Source of the DNA: Dendrobium chrysotoxum
Lineage: Eukaryota; Streptophyta; Magnoliopsida; Asparagales; Orchidaceae
Assembly (NCBI GenBank): GCA_019925795.1
Contig: CM034298.1
Location: 25,039,556-25,103,555, forward strand
Length of the DNA: 64,000 nt
Direction of reading: 5' to 3'
A program made the translations under genes and the position numbers. Shown here in pieces: positions 1-12,209 of the stretch (position 1 is its first letter; the number at the start of each line of letters is the position of its first letter). The notes under the pieces were generated by a model, which searched no databases, was not told the DNA's origin, and saw only the letters and a program-made list of their open reading frames with translations.

Positions 1-1686
1 GGGGATGAATTAGTTATTTTAAAAATTCACGAGGAACAGGAAATATCTTTTCCATAATTTGCAGCAGAAATAAGTAAACACAGAAGTGAAAAGATGACCC
101 ACAGATTTAACCCAGACAGATAATAACAGAAAAGTAAAGTACAAAAAATAATCAGAAAGATCACACCAGATTTTATAGTCGTTCGGTCAACTTGACCTAC
201 GTCCACTACCCAGAGCCTCCCCTCTGGGTATTGCACTAACACAAAAGTGACTCTCCTTCTGCTCTCATAGTAAGGTGGAGAAGCTTGTACAAAACTCCTT
301 TTCACCAACCCGGTGAGGCAGAGAACCTAAACTCCTTTCGCTTCCTCCTGAAGCGGGCAGAGAACCCGGACTCCTTTTACTTCCTCCTGAAATAGGCAGA
401 GCTCCTTTTGCTTACTATTGAAGCGGGCAGAGAACCCGAACTCCTTTCGCTTCCTCTTGAAGCAGGTAGAGAACCTGAACTCCTTTCGCTTCCTCCTGAA
501 GTGGGTTCAGAACCAAGATCTTCTTGCGAACGATCCTCCTACAGAAAACACCGACAAGATGAGAGACGACGAATGAAGAAGACGACTCTGACCCTTGCTT
601 GGAGCAACCTTTGTGAATCTATCACAAACTCCCCCTCATAAGATTCTCTCTCTCTCTCCCAAACTCTCTCTCTTGGGTTAGTATAAATCAACGGATCGTC
701 CTGTATGATTAGTTCAAAATCATATGTATCAACCTGGACGATTTGGTTCTTCTAGATGATTAGTAGAAAAAAGTTGTTTAAATCGTCCCGTACGATTCTG
801 CGATTGTTCGGGATGATTAGTATAAATCAAGAATTTTGTTCAGAAGACCGCTCTGGTCGTCCAGAGGAATTTACGCTGGACGATCTCAAAATGACTTGAT
901 CATCCCGAATGATATTTCTATCATCCTGTACGATTAGTTCAAAAAGTGCCAAATCATCCTAAGCACTGCTCTGGACGTACAGGTGAAACATGCAGGACGA
1001 CCTCAAAATGACCTGATTGTTTGGGATGATATCTATATCATCCTGTTCGATTAGTTCAAAAATAACCAAAATTGTCCTGATCACTGCTCTGGACGTATAG
1101 GTGAAATACACTGGCAGTCCTGATCGTCCCGGACGATATGATCGTATCAATTAAATATTAATTACTTTCCTTAATCACCGAACTAATTTAGGCATGATTG
1201 TACTGGATCGTCCTGGAAGATCAGACCAAATCACCAAAAATAAAAACTTGCCTAACTTGATCTGGCAGCTAAGAATTTTTGATTTTAGCCTATCATCCTG
1301 TACGATATTAATATCATCCAGGAAGATCAGCTTAATCAAATTGACTTAACATTATTGTCTTAATTAGGGTTTTTATTTTCCTTAGATCATCTAGGACGAT
1401 GTAAATATTATCCAGGATGATCAGAACAAAATTTGAATAGAAACTCTAATTCACTAAAACTCTCCCTCTGAGTGTGTGTGTGCAAGGTTACTTAGCTAGG
1501 GGATCAATAACATTACATTTGACTCAAGAAAGGGAAAAAAATACATTTAAACACACTTGGACCTGATCTTGAGTTAGCTTGAATTGCATTTGATCTTTTG
1601 TACCTGAAAAGATTAGCCAAGTAAAATAAAACACAAACATGTTTATCATCATCAAAACTATACTTCTTGAATCCAGATTTGTAATA
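1..1686 (-). mobile_element. Sirevirus (Ty1/copia) LTR J, minus orientation, cut by the window edge
   Basis: This LTR is homologous along its length to the LTRs at 47480-49311 (same orientation) and 58811-60509 (opposite). Shared landmarks are the GAACCACTATAAAATC-type block near 160-180, the 41-bp leader repeats (325-510), the ATCATCC/GGATGAT palindromes (690-1430), and the GTGTGTGTGCAAGG block near 1480. On the minus strand the LTR begins at 1686 with TATTACAAATCTGG, where the relatives have TGTTACAAATCTGG or similar, so the terminal TG looks mutated to TA. No polypurine tract lies beyond 1686, so this is a 5' LTR whose body lies left of the window, or a solo LTR. It sits inside Athila element F. 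CpGs in its palindromes are more decayed than in the copy near 59-60 kb. Confidence 0.85.
325..510 (-). repeat. About 41-bp minisatellite in the LTR leader
   Basis: Four to five imperfect tandem units, each containing CTCCTTTCGCTTCCTCCTGA followed by AGCGGGCAGAGAACC. The same array with different copy number occurs in every A-type LTR here (about 37750-37890, 47860-47990, 60050-60140, and in diverged form 28525-28650). It lies between the palindrome-rich U3-like part and the LTR's 3' end. The short ORFs crossing it follow the repeat period and are not genes. Confidence 0.8.
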
Positions 1687-2439
1687 GCAACTCCACTTTG
1701 AATTCATGCAACTTATTAATAATAGTAGAACTTTACATGTGGAAAAGTGAAAAGGCATCCTCATTTTTGGTATGATCTTTATTTTGGGTTTATTTAAAGA
1801 AGAGGGTTTATTTTTGGTCCTTCCCATGAGTTAAAATTGAATTTCTAAGAGAAGAAAGTAAGGCTCTCACTAAAGGAGAAGTAAGGACTGAGAAGTGAAC
1901 TTTCTCCTAATAGGTTTTATAAATTTTAGTAGGAGGGAAGTTTAAAAATTTTAGAATTTCAATCATTATGGCCTATCTGGGTGCTACGATGTTTGAAGAT
2001 ATGGTGCCGCAAATCTCCTTTGTTCTCTCTCTAAGATTTTTTTAAAGAAAATTAAGCAAAACCTAATATAGAGGATAGGGTTTCCTCCCTAAAAGCGCTA
2101 AGCTTATAGTATTTAGCTAGACTGGATAACTGACAAGACTTAAGGTTGGGTTGCCTCCCAACGAATGCTAAGTTTATTGTCTTTAGCCAGATTAAGGTGG
2201 TTGATTGCTACTCTTCAATTGGGTCCTATTAGTATCTCTTTCCTTCTCCTTAGGATTAACTTCAATGTTACTAGGTAAGGATCTTATGGGCCTATTACTC
2301 ATAAAAATTGCAAGCAGACTTAATTGAGATTCTGAATTTTTAATTGAAGCAGCTTAGTTTTGTAATTATATTTTCAATTGCATGACCACATACTCTAGTG
2401 GTATCTTTCTAATTCCATACTATTTGCCTTGATTAAATC
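1687..2439 (-). mobile_element. Athila element F internal region downstream of gag, non-coding
   Basis: Internal sequence of the minus-strand Athila element, between its gag (2440-3560) and the inserted LTR J. It contains GGGTTGCCTCCCAACGAATG near 2150, a block I associate with Athila elements. No extended reading frame is visible on either strand, and the rest of the element lies beyond J and off the window. Confidence 0.5.
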
Positions 2440-3560
2440 AGGAGGATTAGCTGATCTTAGATTATTGTTAGCTTGATTTTGATTATTCCAATTTGCTCCT
2501 TAGTTATTTTGACTAGAACTCCATTGATTTCCACTATTATTATTTGTCCAACTAAAATTGGGGTGATTCCTCCAACCTGGAATATATGTATTTGAATCGG
2601 GATTATTTTGTCTTCCAATTAAATTTATATTTTTAATCCCTTGGATATCATTCTCTTACATTGAGCTTTTTTCTTCCAAAGGTAAAGATGAATCAAAATT
2701 TAAGCTTAAAGTGCTCAACTTCTTTAATATTGCTACAACTTGTGTAGTTAAAATGGATACAAAATTATTTTCATAGACTTCTATCACTATCTTAAGATTT
2801 ACCCTATCAGTAAGCTATTATAAATTATTTATTGCTATTTCCTCAATTAATTGATAAGCATCAACAAAAGGCTTTAACATCAAATAACCTCCAACTGTAG
2901 CATCAATTATAGCTCTAAGGGATCCTATCAACCCATTATAAAAAGTTTGAATTATTAACCAATCAGGTAAGGTATGAGGAGGGCACTTTTTAAGCACAAC
3001 CTTGAATCTCTCCCAACTCTCATAAATAGTTTCTCCTTTAAACTGAGTAAAAGAAGTAATATCATTTCTATGTTTGGTAGTCTTAAAAGGTGAGAAATAC
3101 TTTCCTAAAAATTTGTGGGCCAACTCATTCCATTCGTAATAGCGCTTCTGGGTAAGAAATTTAACTACATTTTTTTCCTTATCTCTTAGAGAAAATGAGA
3201 ATAATTTAAGTCTAATGGCATCATTAATAACACCGTTATACTTAAATATTTCAAAATATTTTAAGAAATTTGCTAAAAGTAGGTTAGAATCTTCAATGAA
3301 AGTTTCCCCAAACTAAGAATTCTATACCATCTAAATTATTGCAGGTTTTAATTCAAAGTTATTAGCTTGGATGGCAGGTCTATTTATACTTTGATGAATT
3401 CTATCATCTATAGGATTTGCAAAATCCTTAAGAGGTGTAAAATTATTTAAATCTTAAATAGGCTTAGCTATTTTCAAAATCATTTTGGTGGTTCTAATTT
3501 TAGAAGGGGTTCTCTCAATTTTTGAATCAAAATCTAGTAGTAGTTCCTTTCTATAGCTTC
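2440..3560 (-). pseudogene. gag: Athila-type Ty3/gypsy gag, degenerate (element F)
   Basis: Capsid-like Gag of an Athila retrotransposon. The best open piece is 2818-3123 (101 codons). It contains FLGKYFSPFKTTKHRNDITS, then an FKGETIYESWERFK block and LPDWLIIQTFYNGL, which is the order typical of Athila Gag. Further downstream on the minus strand (about 2450-2600) is the N-rich tail with NPGWRNHPNF followed by Asn/Ser-rich sequence. Frames are interrupted upstream and downstream of the open piece, so no intact protein is made. The PBS and 5' LTR follow at higher coordinates. Confidence 0.8.
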
Positions 3561-3680
3561 CAAGCATGCAACCATAATTATGCAATCAGTAAAATAAAAT
3601 AAAAAAGTTAAAAGAATATAGTAAGACTAATTATGAAATTAATTTAATAATATCATAAATTTTGTAAATAAAATAAATTC
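3561..3680 (-). mobile_element. Element F leader between PBS and gag
   Basis: AT-rich untranslated leader of the minus-strand Athila element between its primer-binding site and gag. No coding signal seen. Confidence 0.5.
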
Positions 3681-3700
3681 TTCCCCGACAACTATGCCAA
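3681..3700 (-). promoter_or_regulatory. Primer-binding site of Athila element F
   Basis: The minus strand reads TTGGCATAGTTGTCGGGGAA. It matches the Athila-type PBS TGGCGCCGTTGCCGGGGA (tRNA-Asp type, from memory) at 14 of 18 positions. It lies a few bases inside the LTR end (CCATCA at 3705), the expected spacing. It fixes the element's orientation and marks 3705-5223 as the 5' LTR. Confidence 0.8.
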
Positions 3701-3704
3701 AAAC

Positions 3705-5223
3705 TTGATGGGGGCGGTGGAGTAACCGAAAGATTTGTTAAAATGATTTAGGGCTTTATTAATTCCTAAATAATTCTTAGGTTTTTTTATATAAAAATTA
3801 TAAATATCCAGTTAATATATGTAAGTATACATACTGAATTAAGTAATAAAGTGATAGAGTAGAGTATTAAACTCTCAAGGAAAAATACTTATTATAAATA
3901 TTAGTACTATCTACTTTACTTATAATAATTATCCTACTCAATAAAATTAGGTTTTGGTGGAGATTCAATCACTTAATTTAAAATAAAAATAAATAAATTA
4001 AATACTATTTGAATAAAATGTTTTGGATTGATGGAATGTAATTACAATATGTTTCCTAATAATTCTCTTTTATATTGATGCTATTTAGAGCACATGCACC
4101 ACTAACCGCTTAGTCAAGCGTGATGAGATAAAGGACTGATTAAACATTTCAATCTCAATATCTGTCTAAACTCCCATATCTGTTACCTTATGAAAATATT
4201 AGAAGAGTAAGAAAATTATATAATATTAAAACTCCCTCATTACAATTCATCTCTATAAATTTGGTATATATCAAACACTATGCCAATACTTGCATCATAC
4301 CAATCCAATATAACTGGTTGCACCTACTATCTTATTTCTAGGCTCCACATTATACCTGATATTAACTACACATATGACCACTATGTGCATTAAATAAAAA
4401 TCTGGTATATTGAAAATATCATTAAATAATTGATGAAGAGAATTTATGAGTACTCCACATTTAATTTACACCATCAATCCAAAACTAAAGAATTTAGCCA
4501 TACATGAAGAATAAGTGAAGCAAAATCATTTTCATTAATTACATATAAAAAAGAAAGTATAAAAGAAAAGATGACACCGGATGAGTTTAATGATCTCCTA
4601 TACACTTCTCCTTGAACTTATAAAATTTCCTCCACAAATATTGACCAAACACTCTTATTAAGTGGATCTAGTACTCCTTGAATTTCCTTAGTTATCACTC
4701 TTAAAAAAAGTGTAGGGAAGCACTATGAAGACTAAAATTTACTAGGTGATTGAACTCCCTTACTAACATTACCAATGAACTATTTATAGAAAATACGGAA
4801 AATGTACTCTGGCACCACAACGCTCTAGACACTTGCACCGCAGTGCCCATAAAATAAAATAACACTACAGCATTGAAGAATTTCATACTCTGTGATGCTT
4901 GTTGACATGGACCCGCTGTTTAATTAATCGACATATTGTTTCACTGGCAGACCATGCCCTGGTCGATTACTACTGTAGCGTTGCAGTGCTGCTGAAGGTT
5001 GAGTGCTGTGGCATCTAGTTGGCACTCCCCTCGGCTTGTCGCTGCCATGTCCATATTGGGCGCTCCGATAGTGTTAATGATGGCACCATGACGATATAGT
5101 GTTTGACACTGTGGTGCTGTATGATACTTGGAATTTCATGCCTTTTCTTTATTTTCTCTACATAATACAACTAAAATAACATGATTTCATTAGAAATTCA
5201 ATGTAGACATAACATTATTTACA
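3705..5223 (-). mobile_element. Athila element F 5' LTR
   Basis: On the minus strand the LTR starts TGTAAATAATGTTATG at 5223 and ends CCCCCATCA at 3705. It is homologous to 7530-9186 (same orientation) and 5736-7193 (opposite). A TATAAATA box lies at 4788-4781 on the minus strand. The U3-like half is rich in CACTATGGCAC/GTGCTGTAG-type short motifs. The LTR is inserted into another Athila LTR (K), whose tail follows at 5224. Confidence 0.85.
4781..4788 (-). promoter_or_regulatory. TATA box in Athila LTR F
   Basis: TATAAATA on the minus strand within CTATAAATAGTTC. The same block occurs at 6198-6205 in the plus-strand LTR G, which supports it as the conserved core promoter of this LTR family. 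Confidence 0.55.
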
Positions 5224-5735
5224 ATCATCCCATACTTAGACATGAGATGTAAAATATGCTAGGTTCTTAAGTAGATGATATAACTATAGGAGGTTAATAA
5301 ATATCCTTTTCACCCGTATAAGCTTGATAGAGATTTAGGGATGCATATGCTCTGAATCACATCACAATTAAGAATTTTATCAGGAATGATATACAATTTA
5401 CATTAAGTAATTTAAAACATTTTATTTAAATATTATATCCATTATTTTTTTTATTTTTATTCAGTGATTGAATCTCCACAAAAAATATTTTATTCAAGTA
5501 GGATAATTTTATGATTAGATAATCGTAATAGCTGATTTTTGGAATACATACTTCTTTATGTATTCGACACTCTACTATATCACTTTATTACTTGATTCAG
5601 CATGTATACTTGCGTATATTAAATGAGGTTAATTAATTTATATCAAAGAAAATTTAAGCATTATGTAGGGAAGATAGAGCCTTAAGTATATATTTTTATA
5701 ATTCAAAATTACACTCCACTAATGCCCCTCCCCCA
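5224..5735 (+). mobile_element. Athila LTR K, 3' part only
   Basis: This is the downstream third of a plus-strand Athila LTR. It aligns with about 6700-7193 (shared AATATCCTTTTCACCC/TATAAGCTTGATAGA and GACACTCTACT blocks) and ends CCCCCATCA at 5735. Its 5' part is cut off by element F at 5223/5224. It is followed not by a primer-binding site but directly by a second plus-strand LTR lacking its first several tens of bases. Confidence 0.7.
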
Positions 5736-7193
5736 TCAATGTACATGAAAAGGCAAAAAACTATAAGTGATGAATAGCACCGTAACACCATTAGACAAAG
5801 AGTCACAGCATTATAATCGTAAACACTGAGGTGCCTAATTCAGATAATGTGCCAATTTCTCTATTTTTTTGTGCCATAGTGACACTAAGGTCAGCATTAC
5901 GGCGTAATACAACATTGTTGTGGCAATATTCAACATCGCAGCACTGAAGCTTTAGGAAAAGGAGTATGAGAGCACTATAGTGCTCATATTCTCGAGCACT
6001 ATGGCGAATTAGTTGTCGAGATGAATAGCGCCCACACCGACTTAGTCAAAAGATGCTTCAGTTCAACTATTAACTGTGCTAGATCTGCCAGCACCATAGT
6101 AGAGTAAGCATTATAGTGCTTAAGTGCTAATTTATTTTATACCACTATGGCACCACCTTGTTAAGCATGTGACGCCTTAGCCCATCTATGTACTTTCTAT
6201 AAATAGTATTTTAGTTCTATTATTCAGGGAGCTCTAACACTTAAGCAAAAATTTATAATTTTTAGTGTGTTTCTTTAGTGCCCCATTAAAGTAAATTTTA
6301 AGGGAGGCTAGGGAGTGTAAGATTCTTTGACTGGGAGATCTTAGCCTATCTTGTGAGACCAACTCTATTGTTGGAGAAAAAGGAGTGTGGAGAAGATCAA
6401 TTGATCTTTTTGGGTGATAATTTCTGATAACTTCTTTTATATCTCTTCTTCGAATGACTAAAATGAAAATGAGTTTGCTTATTATATCTTTCATGTCAGT
6501 ATAATTCTTTACTTTTGGGCTAATAATGTAAAAGCATAGCAAGTACTAATATTGACTCTTGTACCTTTAATGAATATATAGACGTTCTCAATATCTCTTA
6601 TTTTTTATTTAATGCATACAACGACCATATATGTAGTTAATATCTAGTGTGATGTATAGCCTCGATGGAGGAATGCTAGAATAATTAAGATATTAAAAGG
6701 GAATGTTGACATGCTTAGGTATAGGATGTTTGAATATTCTAAGTTTTATAGAGATAGTAAAATTGTAGGAAGGCCATAAACATTTCTTTTCACCCCTACA
6801 AACTTGATAGAAATCAAGGAATTTATATGCTTTGATGCACATCTAAATTAAGAGTCTCGTTAGAAAAATTGTGTTATTGTATCCATTTGTCTAAAATATT
6901 TTATCTTCATCAATATCAAGTCTTCTTGCAAGTTTTCTTTAAGTGAAGAAAACTCAAAAATATCCATTTTAACATTTAGTATGATAAATTATTCATTTAA
7001 AGTAAGTAGTAGTAGTTTAAATGTAATTAAATAGAATACTTTCTCATGGAATTGACACTCTACTCTAACAATTTATTACTAGATCGATGCGTATACTTAT
7101 GTATTTTAATGAGCTTTCATTATTTTCATATAAATAAAACTAAGCATATATCCACGTTAGTTTAAAGTAAGCACCAATTCAAGCCTCACATCA
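5736..7193 (+). mobile_element. Athila element G 5' LTR
   Basis: Plus-strand LTR homologous to the reverse complements of 3705-5223 and 7530-9186. The first several tens of bases are missing compared with those copies. A TATAAATA box is at 6198-6205, and the LTR ends CACATCA at 7193, followed after a few bases by an Athila-type PBS. It joins directly to the end of LTR K on the left. Confidence 0.8.
6198..6205 (+). promoter_or_regulatory. TATA box in Athila LTR G
   Basis: TATAAATA inside TTCTATAAATAGTA, at the same relative place as the box in the minus-strand LTR at 4781-4788. Confidence 0.55.
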
Positions 7194-7197
7194 AGTT

Positions 7198-7218
7198 TTT
7201 TGTCATCGTTGTCAGGGA
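7198..7218 (+). promoter_or_regulatory. Primer-binding site of Athila element G
   Basis: TGTCATCGTTGTCAGGGA (from 7201) matches the Athila-type PBS TGGCGCCGTTGCCGGGGA at 13 of 18 positions. All mismatches but one are transitions. It follows the LTR end at 7193. Confidence 0.75.
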
Positions 7219-7381
7219 AGTAGTATACATATTATAATTTTAACTATATTGTCAGAATAAGTGTTTATTTAGACCTACTTGTATCCTGTATCTTTGTGCT
7301 ATTTAAAAAAAAAATTAAAAAAAAGGGTATATTATTGATTATTTAGCTTGTGATTTTTTTTTGTTATTTCATCATTATTAT
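7219..7381 (+). mobile_element. Element G leader between PBS and gag
   Basis: AT-rich untranslated leader with poly-A and poly-T runs. No coding signal. Confidence 0.5.
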
Positions 7382-7529
7382 ATGCTTGGTAGATCTAGTA
7401 AGGAGCCATTGTTATTTTATCCTGATATAGAAAAGACCCTTACAAAAATAAAAAAAAAAACAAAAAAATATAGATTCTAAAATAGTAAAAAATTAGGACC
7501 ATTCTAGACCTCTTAGAGAGTATGTTAAC
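7382..7529 (+). pseudogene. gag: Athila gag N-terminus (element G), part 1
   Basis: Starts at ATG 7382 with MLGRSSKEPLLFYPDIEKTL, which resembles the Athila Gag N-terminal pattern ending in PEIEKTL. It runs into stops after about 30 codons and towards the RPLREYVN-like block at 7505-7529. It is then interrupted by a minus-strand Athila LTR. The continuation is at 9187. Confidence 0.65.
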
Positions 7530-9186
7530 TGATCAGGGCAGTGGAGTAACTTACATAATTATAAAAATAATTTAGGGCTCTATCAATCCCTAAACAATAC
7601 TTAAGTTTTCTTTGATATAAAAATTATAAAAACTCCACTTAATATATGCAAGTATATGTGCCAAATCAAGTAATATAGTGATAAGAGTAGAGTATCGATC
7701 CCACGAGGAAGAATATTTACTTACAAATACTAGTACTATCTACTGCAACTACAAAACTTATCCTACTGAATAAAAGTAAGTTTTGGTGGACATTCAATCA
7801 CTTAATTTAAAATAAAAAATAATTAAGTGAAACACTATTGGAATAAGTTCTTTTGGATTGATGGAATATAAATAAAATATTTTTCTTAGTGATTCTCTTT
7901 TATATTGATACTATTCAGAGTATATGCATCATCGACTGCTCAGTCAAGCTTAAAGAGACAAATGATAGATTAAACTCTTCCAACCTCAATACCACTCTAA
8001 ACACCTATAGTCTATCACCCTATGAACATCATAGAAGAGTAAGTAAAGTATGTACTCTTAAAATTCCATCATAACAATTCATCTATATAAATTTGATACA
8101 TGAAAAGCACTATACCTATGCTTGTATCATTCCAATCTGACATACCTGGTTGTGCTTTCTTTCCTTTTCCTAGGCTTCACATTACACCTGATATTAACTA
8201 CATATATGACCACTATGTGCATTAAATGAAGACTTGGTATATTTAAACATCATGAAATTATTGATGAAGAGAACTCATTAGTATTCCATATTTCATTTAC
8301 ACCATGAATCCAAACTAGAGAATTTTGCTTGACATGAAGAATATATTTTCATTAATTACATAAAAAAAGAAAGTATAGAAGAAAAGATATTACTGGATGG
8401 TTCAATGATCTTGTTTACACTCCTCATGAAACTTAAAGAATTACTTCCACAAACACAAGCCAAACACTCTAATTAAATATATCTGGTACTTCTCTGAATT
8501 CCCTTAGTTATCACTTCTAAGGAAAAATCACAGAAGCATTATAAAGACTAAAATTAAATATATAACTAAACTCCCTTAATAACATTATAGACATACTATT
8601 GATAGAAAAATATAGAACATGGATTCTGGCACCACGACGCTTGAGACACTTGCACTATGGCACCCATAAACTGAACTAAAGCCATAACGTTTAAAGTTTC
8701 CTCCACTATGGCGATTACTGATGTGGACCTGCTGTATAATAAATCAACACATCCCTTCGCTTGCTGATCATAGCATGAACAATTATAACTGTAATGCTAT
8801 GGTGCTATTGATGGTTTGAGCACTACATCATCCATGTGGCACTGCCTTGACTTAGCAGCATTGGAATTTGGTGCTGTGGCACTGTGTAGACAGAGATTGG
8901 GCTTTATGACATTGAATTCTTAGACACTGTAGTGCTGGGATAATTGGATAGGCTTTGCAGCGCTGACTCCTCCGTCACTATGATGCTGGAAAATAGGCGT
9001 CACTATGTATATATTTGGGCACTCCCACGATGTCAATGATGGAGCCACGACAGTATTATGTCTGACGCCGTAGTGCTATACCATACTTTAAAATTTCTCT
9101 CGTTTCCTATATTTTCCTGCACATGCACAACTAAAATAATGCATTTTTACTAACAAATTAACACATAAAATATAACATTATTTACA
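7530..9186 (-). mobile_element. Athila-type solo LTR inserted in element G gag
   Basis: Reverse-orientation LTR homologous to 3705-5223. The minus strand starts TGTAAATAATGTTATATT at 9186 and ends near TGATCA at 7530. Athila Gag coding of element G lies on both sides, so the LTR sits inside that gene. No internal region or PBS belongs to it, so it is a solo LTR. The flanking bases (TTAAC left, CTTAC right) are a near but imperfect duplication. Confidence 0.75.
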
Positions 9187-10122
9187 CTTACCACTAATCT
9201 TGTAGTAGAAGGAATCCATCAAATGATTAATAGACCTACTATCCAGGCTAATGACTTTGAACTAAAACCTGCCATAATTCAAATATTTAAAATTCCCTAT
9301 TTTGGGAAACTTCTATTAAAGATCTAAAATTACACACAACTTATTTCTTGAAAATTTGAGCAATATTTAAGTATAATAGTGTTAGTGATGATACTATTAG
9401 ACTTAGATTATTCTAATTTCTCCAAGGGAGAAAGCTAGGATATGGTTGAATTTTTTATCCCTGGCTCTATAACCACTTATAATGAGTTTGCTCAAAATTT
9501 TTTAGCTAAGTATTTCCCACCTTTAGAAACTGCCAAACTTAAACATGATATCACTTCTTTTACTCAGTCTGAGGGAGAATTAATTTATGAAAGTTGTGAG
9601 AGATATAACGAATTGCCCTCATCATTATAACCGATTGGTTAGTTATTCATACCTTTTATTATGGATTAGTAGGATCCCTTAGATCAATGATAAAAGCTGT
9701 AGTTAGAGAATCTTTAATATCTAAACCATATAAAGAAGCATATGAACTAATAGAAGAAATGGCTACAAATAATTTCCAGTGGCTTGCTGATAGGATGAAT
9801 CTTAAAAGAGAAGCTAAAATTTATGAAATGTATGCTTTGTTAATTCATACTGCTCAGGTAGCTACAATTTCAAAAAAATTGGAACTATTTGAGTTATTTT
9901 AGGATCAAGATCATCTATACAATTGGAAGAGCATAATTTTAATTCTAATGATGATAGTAGTGCTCTAGGGATTACAAAAATAAATTTGATTGGAAGGCAA
10001 AATAATCCCTATTCCAATATATACAATCCAGGTTGGGGGAACCACCCTAATTTTAATTTATCTAATAATAATATTGGTAAAAAAATTTGGAATAATCCAT
10101 AGTAACTTGTAGTGAATCCTAG
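9187..10122 (+). pseudogene. gag: Athila gag (element G), part 2
   Basis: Continuation of the interrupted Athila gag. Visible blocks in order are VEGIHQMINRPTIQANDFEL near 9205-9265, then PGSITTYNEFAQNFLAKYFP from about 9461, the DITSFTQSEGELIYES block, and YKEAYELIEEMATNNFQW near 9730-9780. The tail has NPYSNIYNPGWGNHPNF near 10000-10060. The order matches Athila Gag. Open pieces are only 62 and 71 codons, because of stops and frame changes. It ends where element E's LTR begins at 10123. Confidence 0.8.
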
Positions 10123-11782
10123 TGTAACTCCTCAAGGTTTAGCAATTATTTATACCCATTTTGACCCAATCTAAAAGGATAAAGATTTCAACTTTTGAGT
10201 TTTTAGAAGGTTTATATGTCTCTGGGTGTGTTAGGGTGCATAAAATTGATTGTGTGTAGTTTAGAATGAGTCCTAAGTCTTTGATGTGAATTTTGACAAA
10301 ATTTGAGAAATGTTACTATTAGAGTGCCTCAACACTAGGTGTTCGTGCGCCTTAGTGCTGCTACAATACCAAGCACCAAATAGTGACATTGCAACACTCC
10401 AGGCTCTAGAATTTGAGATTTTGAACTAGCATAACAATGCTAGGTTAGCAACGCACTGCTAGAACACTAATATATACATTAAACCCTTTATTCTATTTCC
10501 ATTCATTTGATTACATCAACTATTCAGAGATAGAAAGAGAGTGTTTTGGAGGATTTCTAGAGAGAGAAACTCCATTTTAAGCCACTTTCGAGCATTTTTA
10601 TCTATCAGGCCAATTGGAAAAGTTGCCCGGATCAAGGTAGGTCATGTTATGCTTGTCTTAGTTTTAAAAAATATGAAGCTTTTTTTTAAATTTTTTAATT
10701 AAATTTCTATTTTAGTTAGCAAAAAATGTGAATAATTTTGCACTAACAAAAATTTTACTACGTAACTTTCTATATGTTATAGAGAATGAGATTATGAAGA
10801 TTCTTAATATTTTTTAGAAAGATTTTATGGCATATTTTGATAACTATGCAATTTTTATCAAATATAAAATAATTTAGTCATAAAAATAATGCTGTCTTAA
10901 AATAGTGTTTTATAGAATCCTTGGTAATTTGGTTATGTTTTAAAAGTATGAAATTTTACTTAGTAGGAATTCTGTTGCCTACCACTATAGAAAACTCTAC
11001 AATTCGGACACATGCTTTATTATATTTTAAATTGCTATAATGTGATGAAATATGTGCTTGTATGATTGAATTATAACTATTGAGAGATATAAGGGGAGAT
11101 TATATCTATTTTAAGAAATATCTTAGTGCCTACGAGCATATTTTGATGCTATAAACATAAAAGGGAGTCATAAGGGGCCAAAATCCTTTGAGGTTCTATC
11201 TGGTATGGGATATATATATGATATGAATTGCTTTGTTATATGAACTACTCTATAATATGAATTTTAGTTTATTTATCAGCTTAGTATTGTTATTTAACTG
11301 ATTAGATAGCAGCTATGCTCATATTACCTTTCTCAATATAGTGATTTATTAGATTGCACGTAACTGCATTTAGATATTTAGCAAAATACTTAATAAAAAG
11401 AGTTTTAAAAATTTAGATCTGTTTGTTTGGCCTATTGAGCTGTTACAACTCATTGTGGTTTTGCTTCTAGTTTTTAGGATCCATAAAAGGGATGAAACTT
11501 ATTGATTAGCAATTTATTTTTGTACAGTCATGACTAGTTTATTATTCAGTTCTGTAGTTTTGTTGATAGCCATGTACTATTGTTTATACATTTTGATGAA
11601 ATGAAAGAAATCTTGTGGATGAGTTTATTTTTAATACTTAGATATTTTAGTAGTTCTGTAGTCTATTAGTTATTTAAAGTAAATATTGGAAGAGAGTATG
11701 AAATATTCTAAAATTATATATTAGAATTTTCCTATCACAACTCAACACAATTAGACTTGTCCTAAATGGGTTGGGTTGTATA
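10123..11782 (+). mobile_element. Tekay-like element E 5' LTR
   Basis: Begins TGTAACTCCTCAAGG at 10123, a typical Tekay/Del-type LTR start, and ends shortly before a tRNA-iMet-type PBS at 11791. Positions about 11184-11575 match 18228-18614 at the other end of the element. AATATATACATT near 10470 could be a TATA region. The last bases of the LTR are uncertain by about 10 bp. It interrupts Athila element G. Confidence 0.7.
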
Positions 11783-11790
11783 AGCTTTTG

Positions 11791-11804
11791 TGATATTAGA
11801 GTTA
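11791..11804 (+). promoter_or_regulatory. Primer-binding site of element E (tRNA-iMet type)
   Basis: TGATATTAGAGTTA matches TGGTATCAGAGCTA at 11 of 14 positions; all three differences are transitions. It follows the 5' LTR. Confidence 0.65.
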
Positions 11805-12209
11805 TAGTTTTGGAATTAGATTGTAAGATAGAGCTATAGGAATTGATCTATAGGTCTATTGGGGTAGTTTCAAGTATGTCTAACTATTTATTATAATTTG
11901 TTACATGTATATCAAATTATAAGTTTTTGTGTGATTATAAATCTCCCAGATCTAGACATGACAGAATGAGTTCCAACTAGATAGCTCATGTACATAGTAT
12001 TGCTCCGATAGTTGGTTATGATATAGTTTTTGAAATTTCTAGTTAGATAGTCCAGATGATGGGTGAGGCACAGAGTTGACTTCCTACTTTGAGATCTGAT
12101 GAGGTGGACAGACATCTGTATGTGTTTATGAGATTGAAGCCTCCGAGGTGGAGGGCACTATTGAACCCAAGGCCGTAGTGAAAGTTCAATTTGTGGTTGT
12201 TAAGCCACT
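11805..12209 (+). pseudogene. Element E leader and start of gag, degenerate
   Basis: Internal sequence between the PBS and the inserted LTR at 12210. I see no reliable Gag block here; assignment to gag is by position only. Confidence 0.35.

Noticed and set aside
408..641. 77-codon plus-strand ORF with EAGREPELLSLP repeats
   Set aside because: Again the LTR leader minisatellite, antisense to the LTR.
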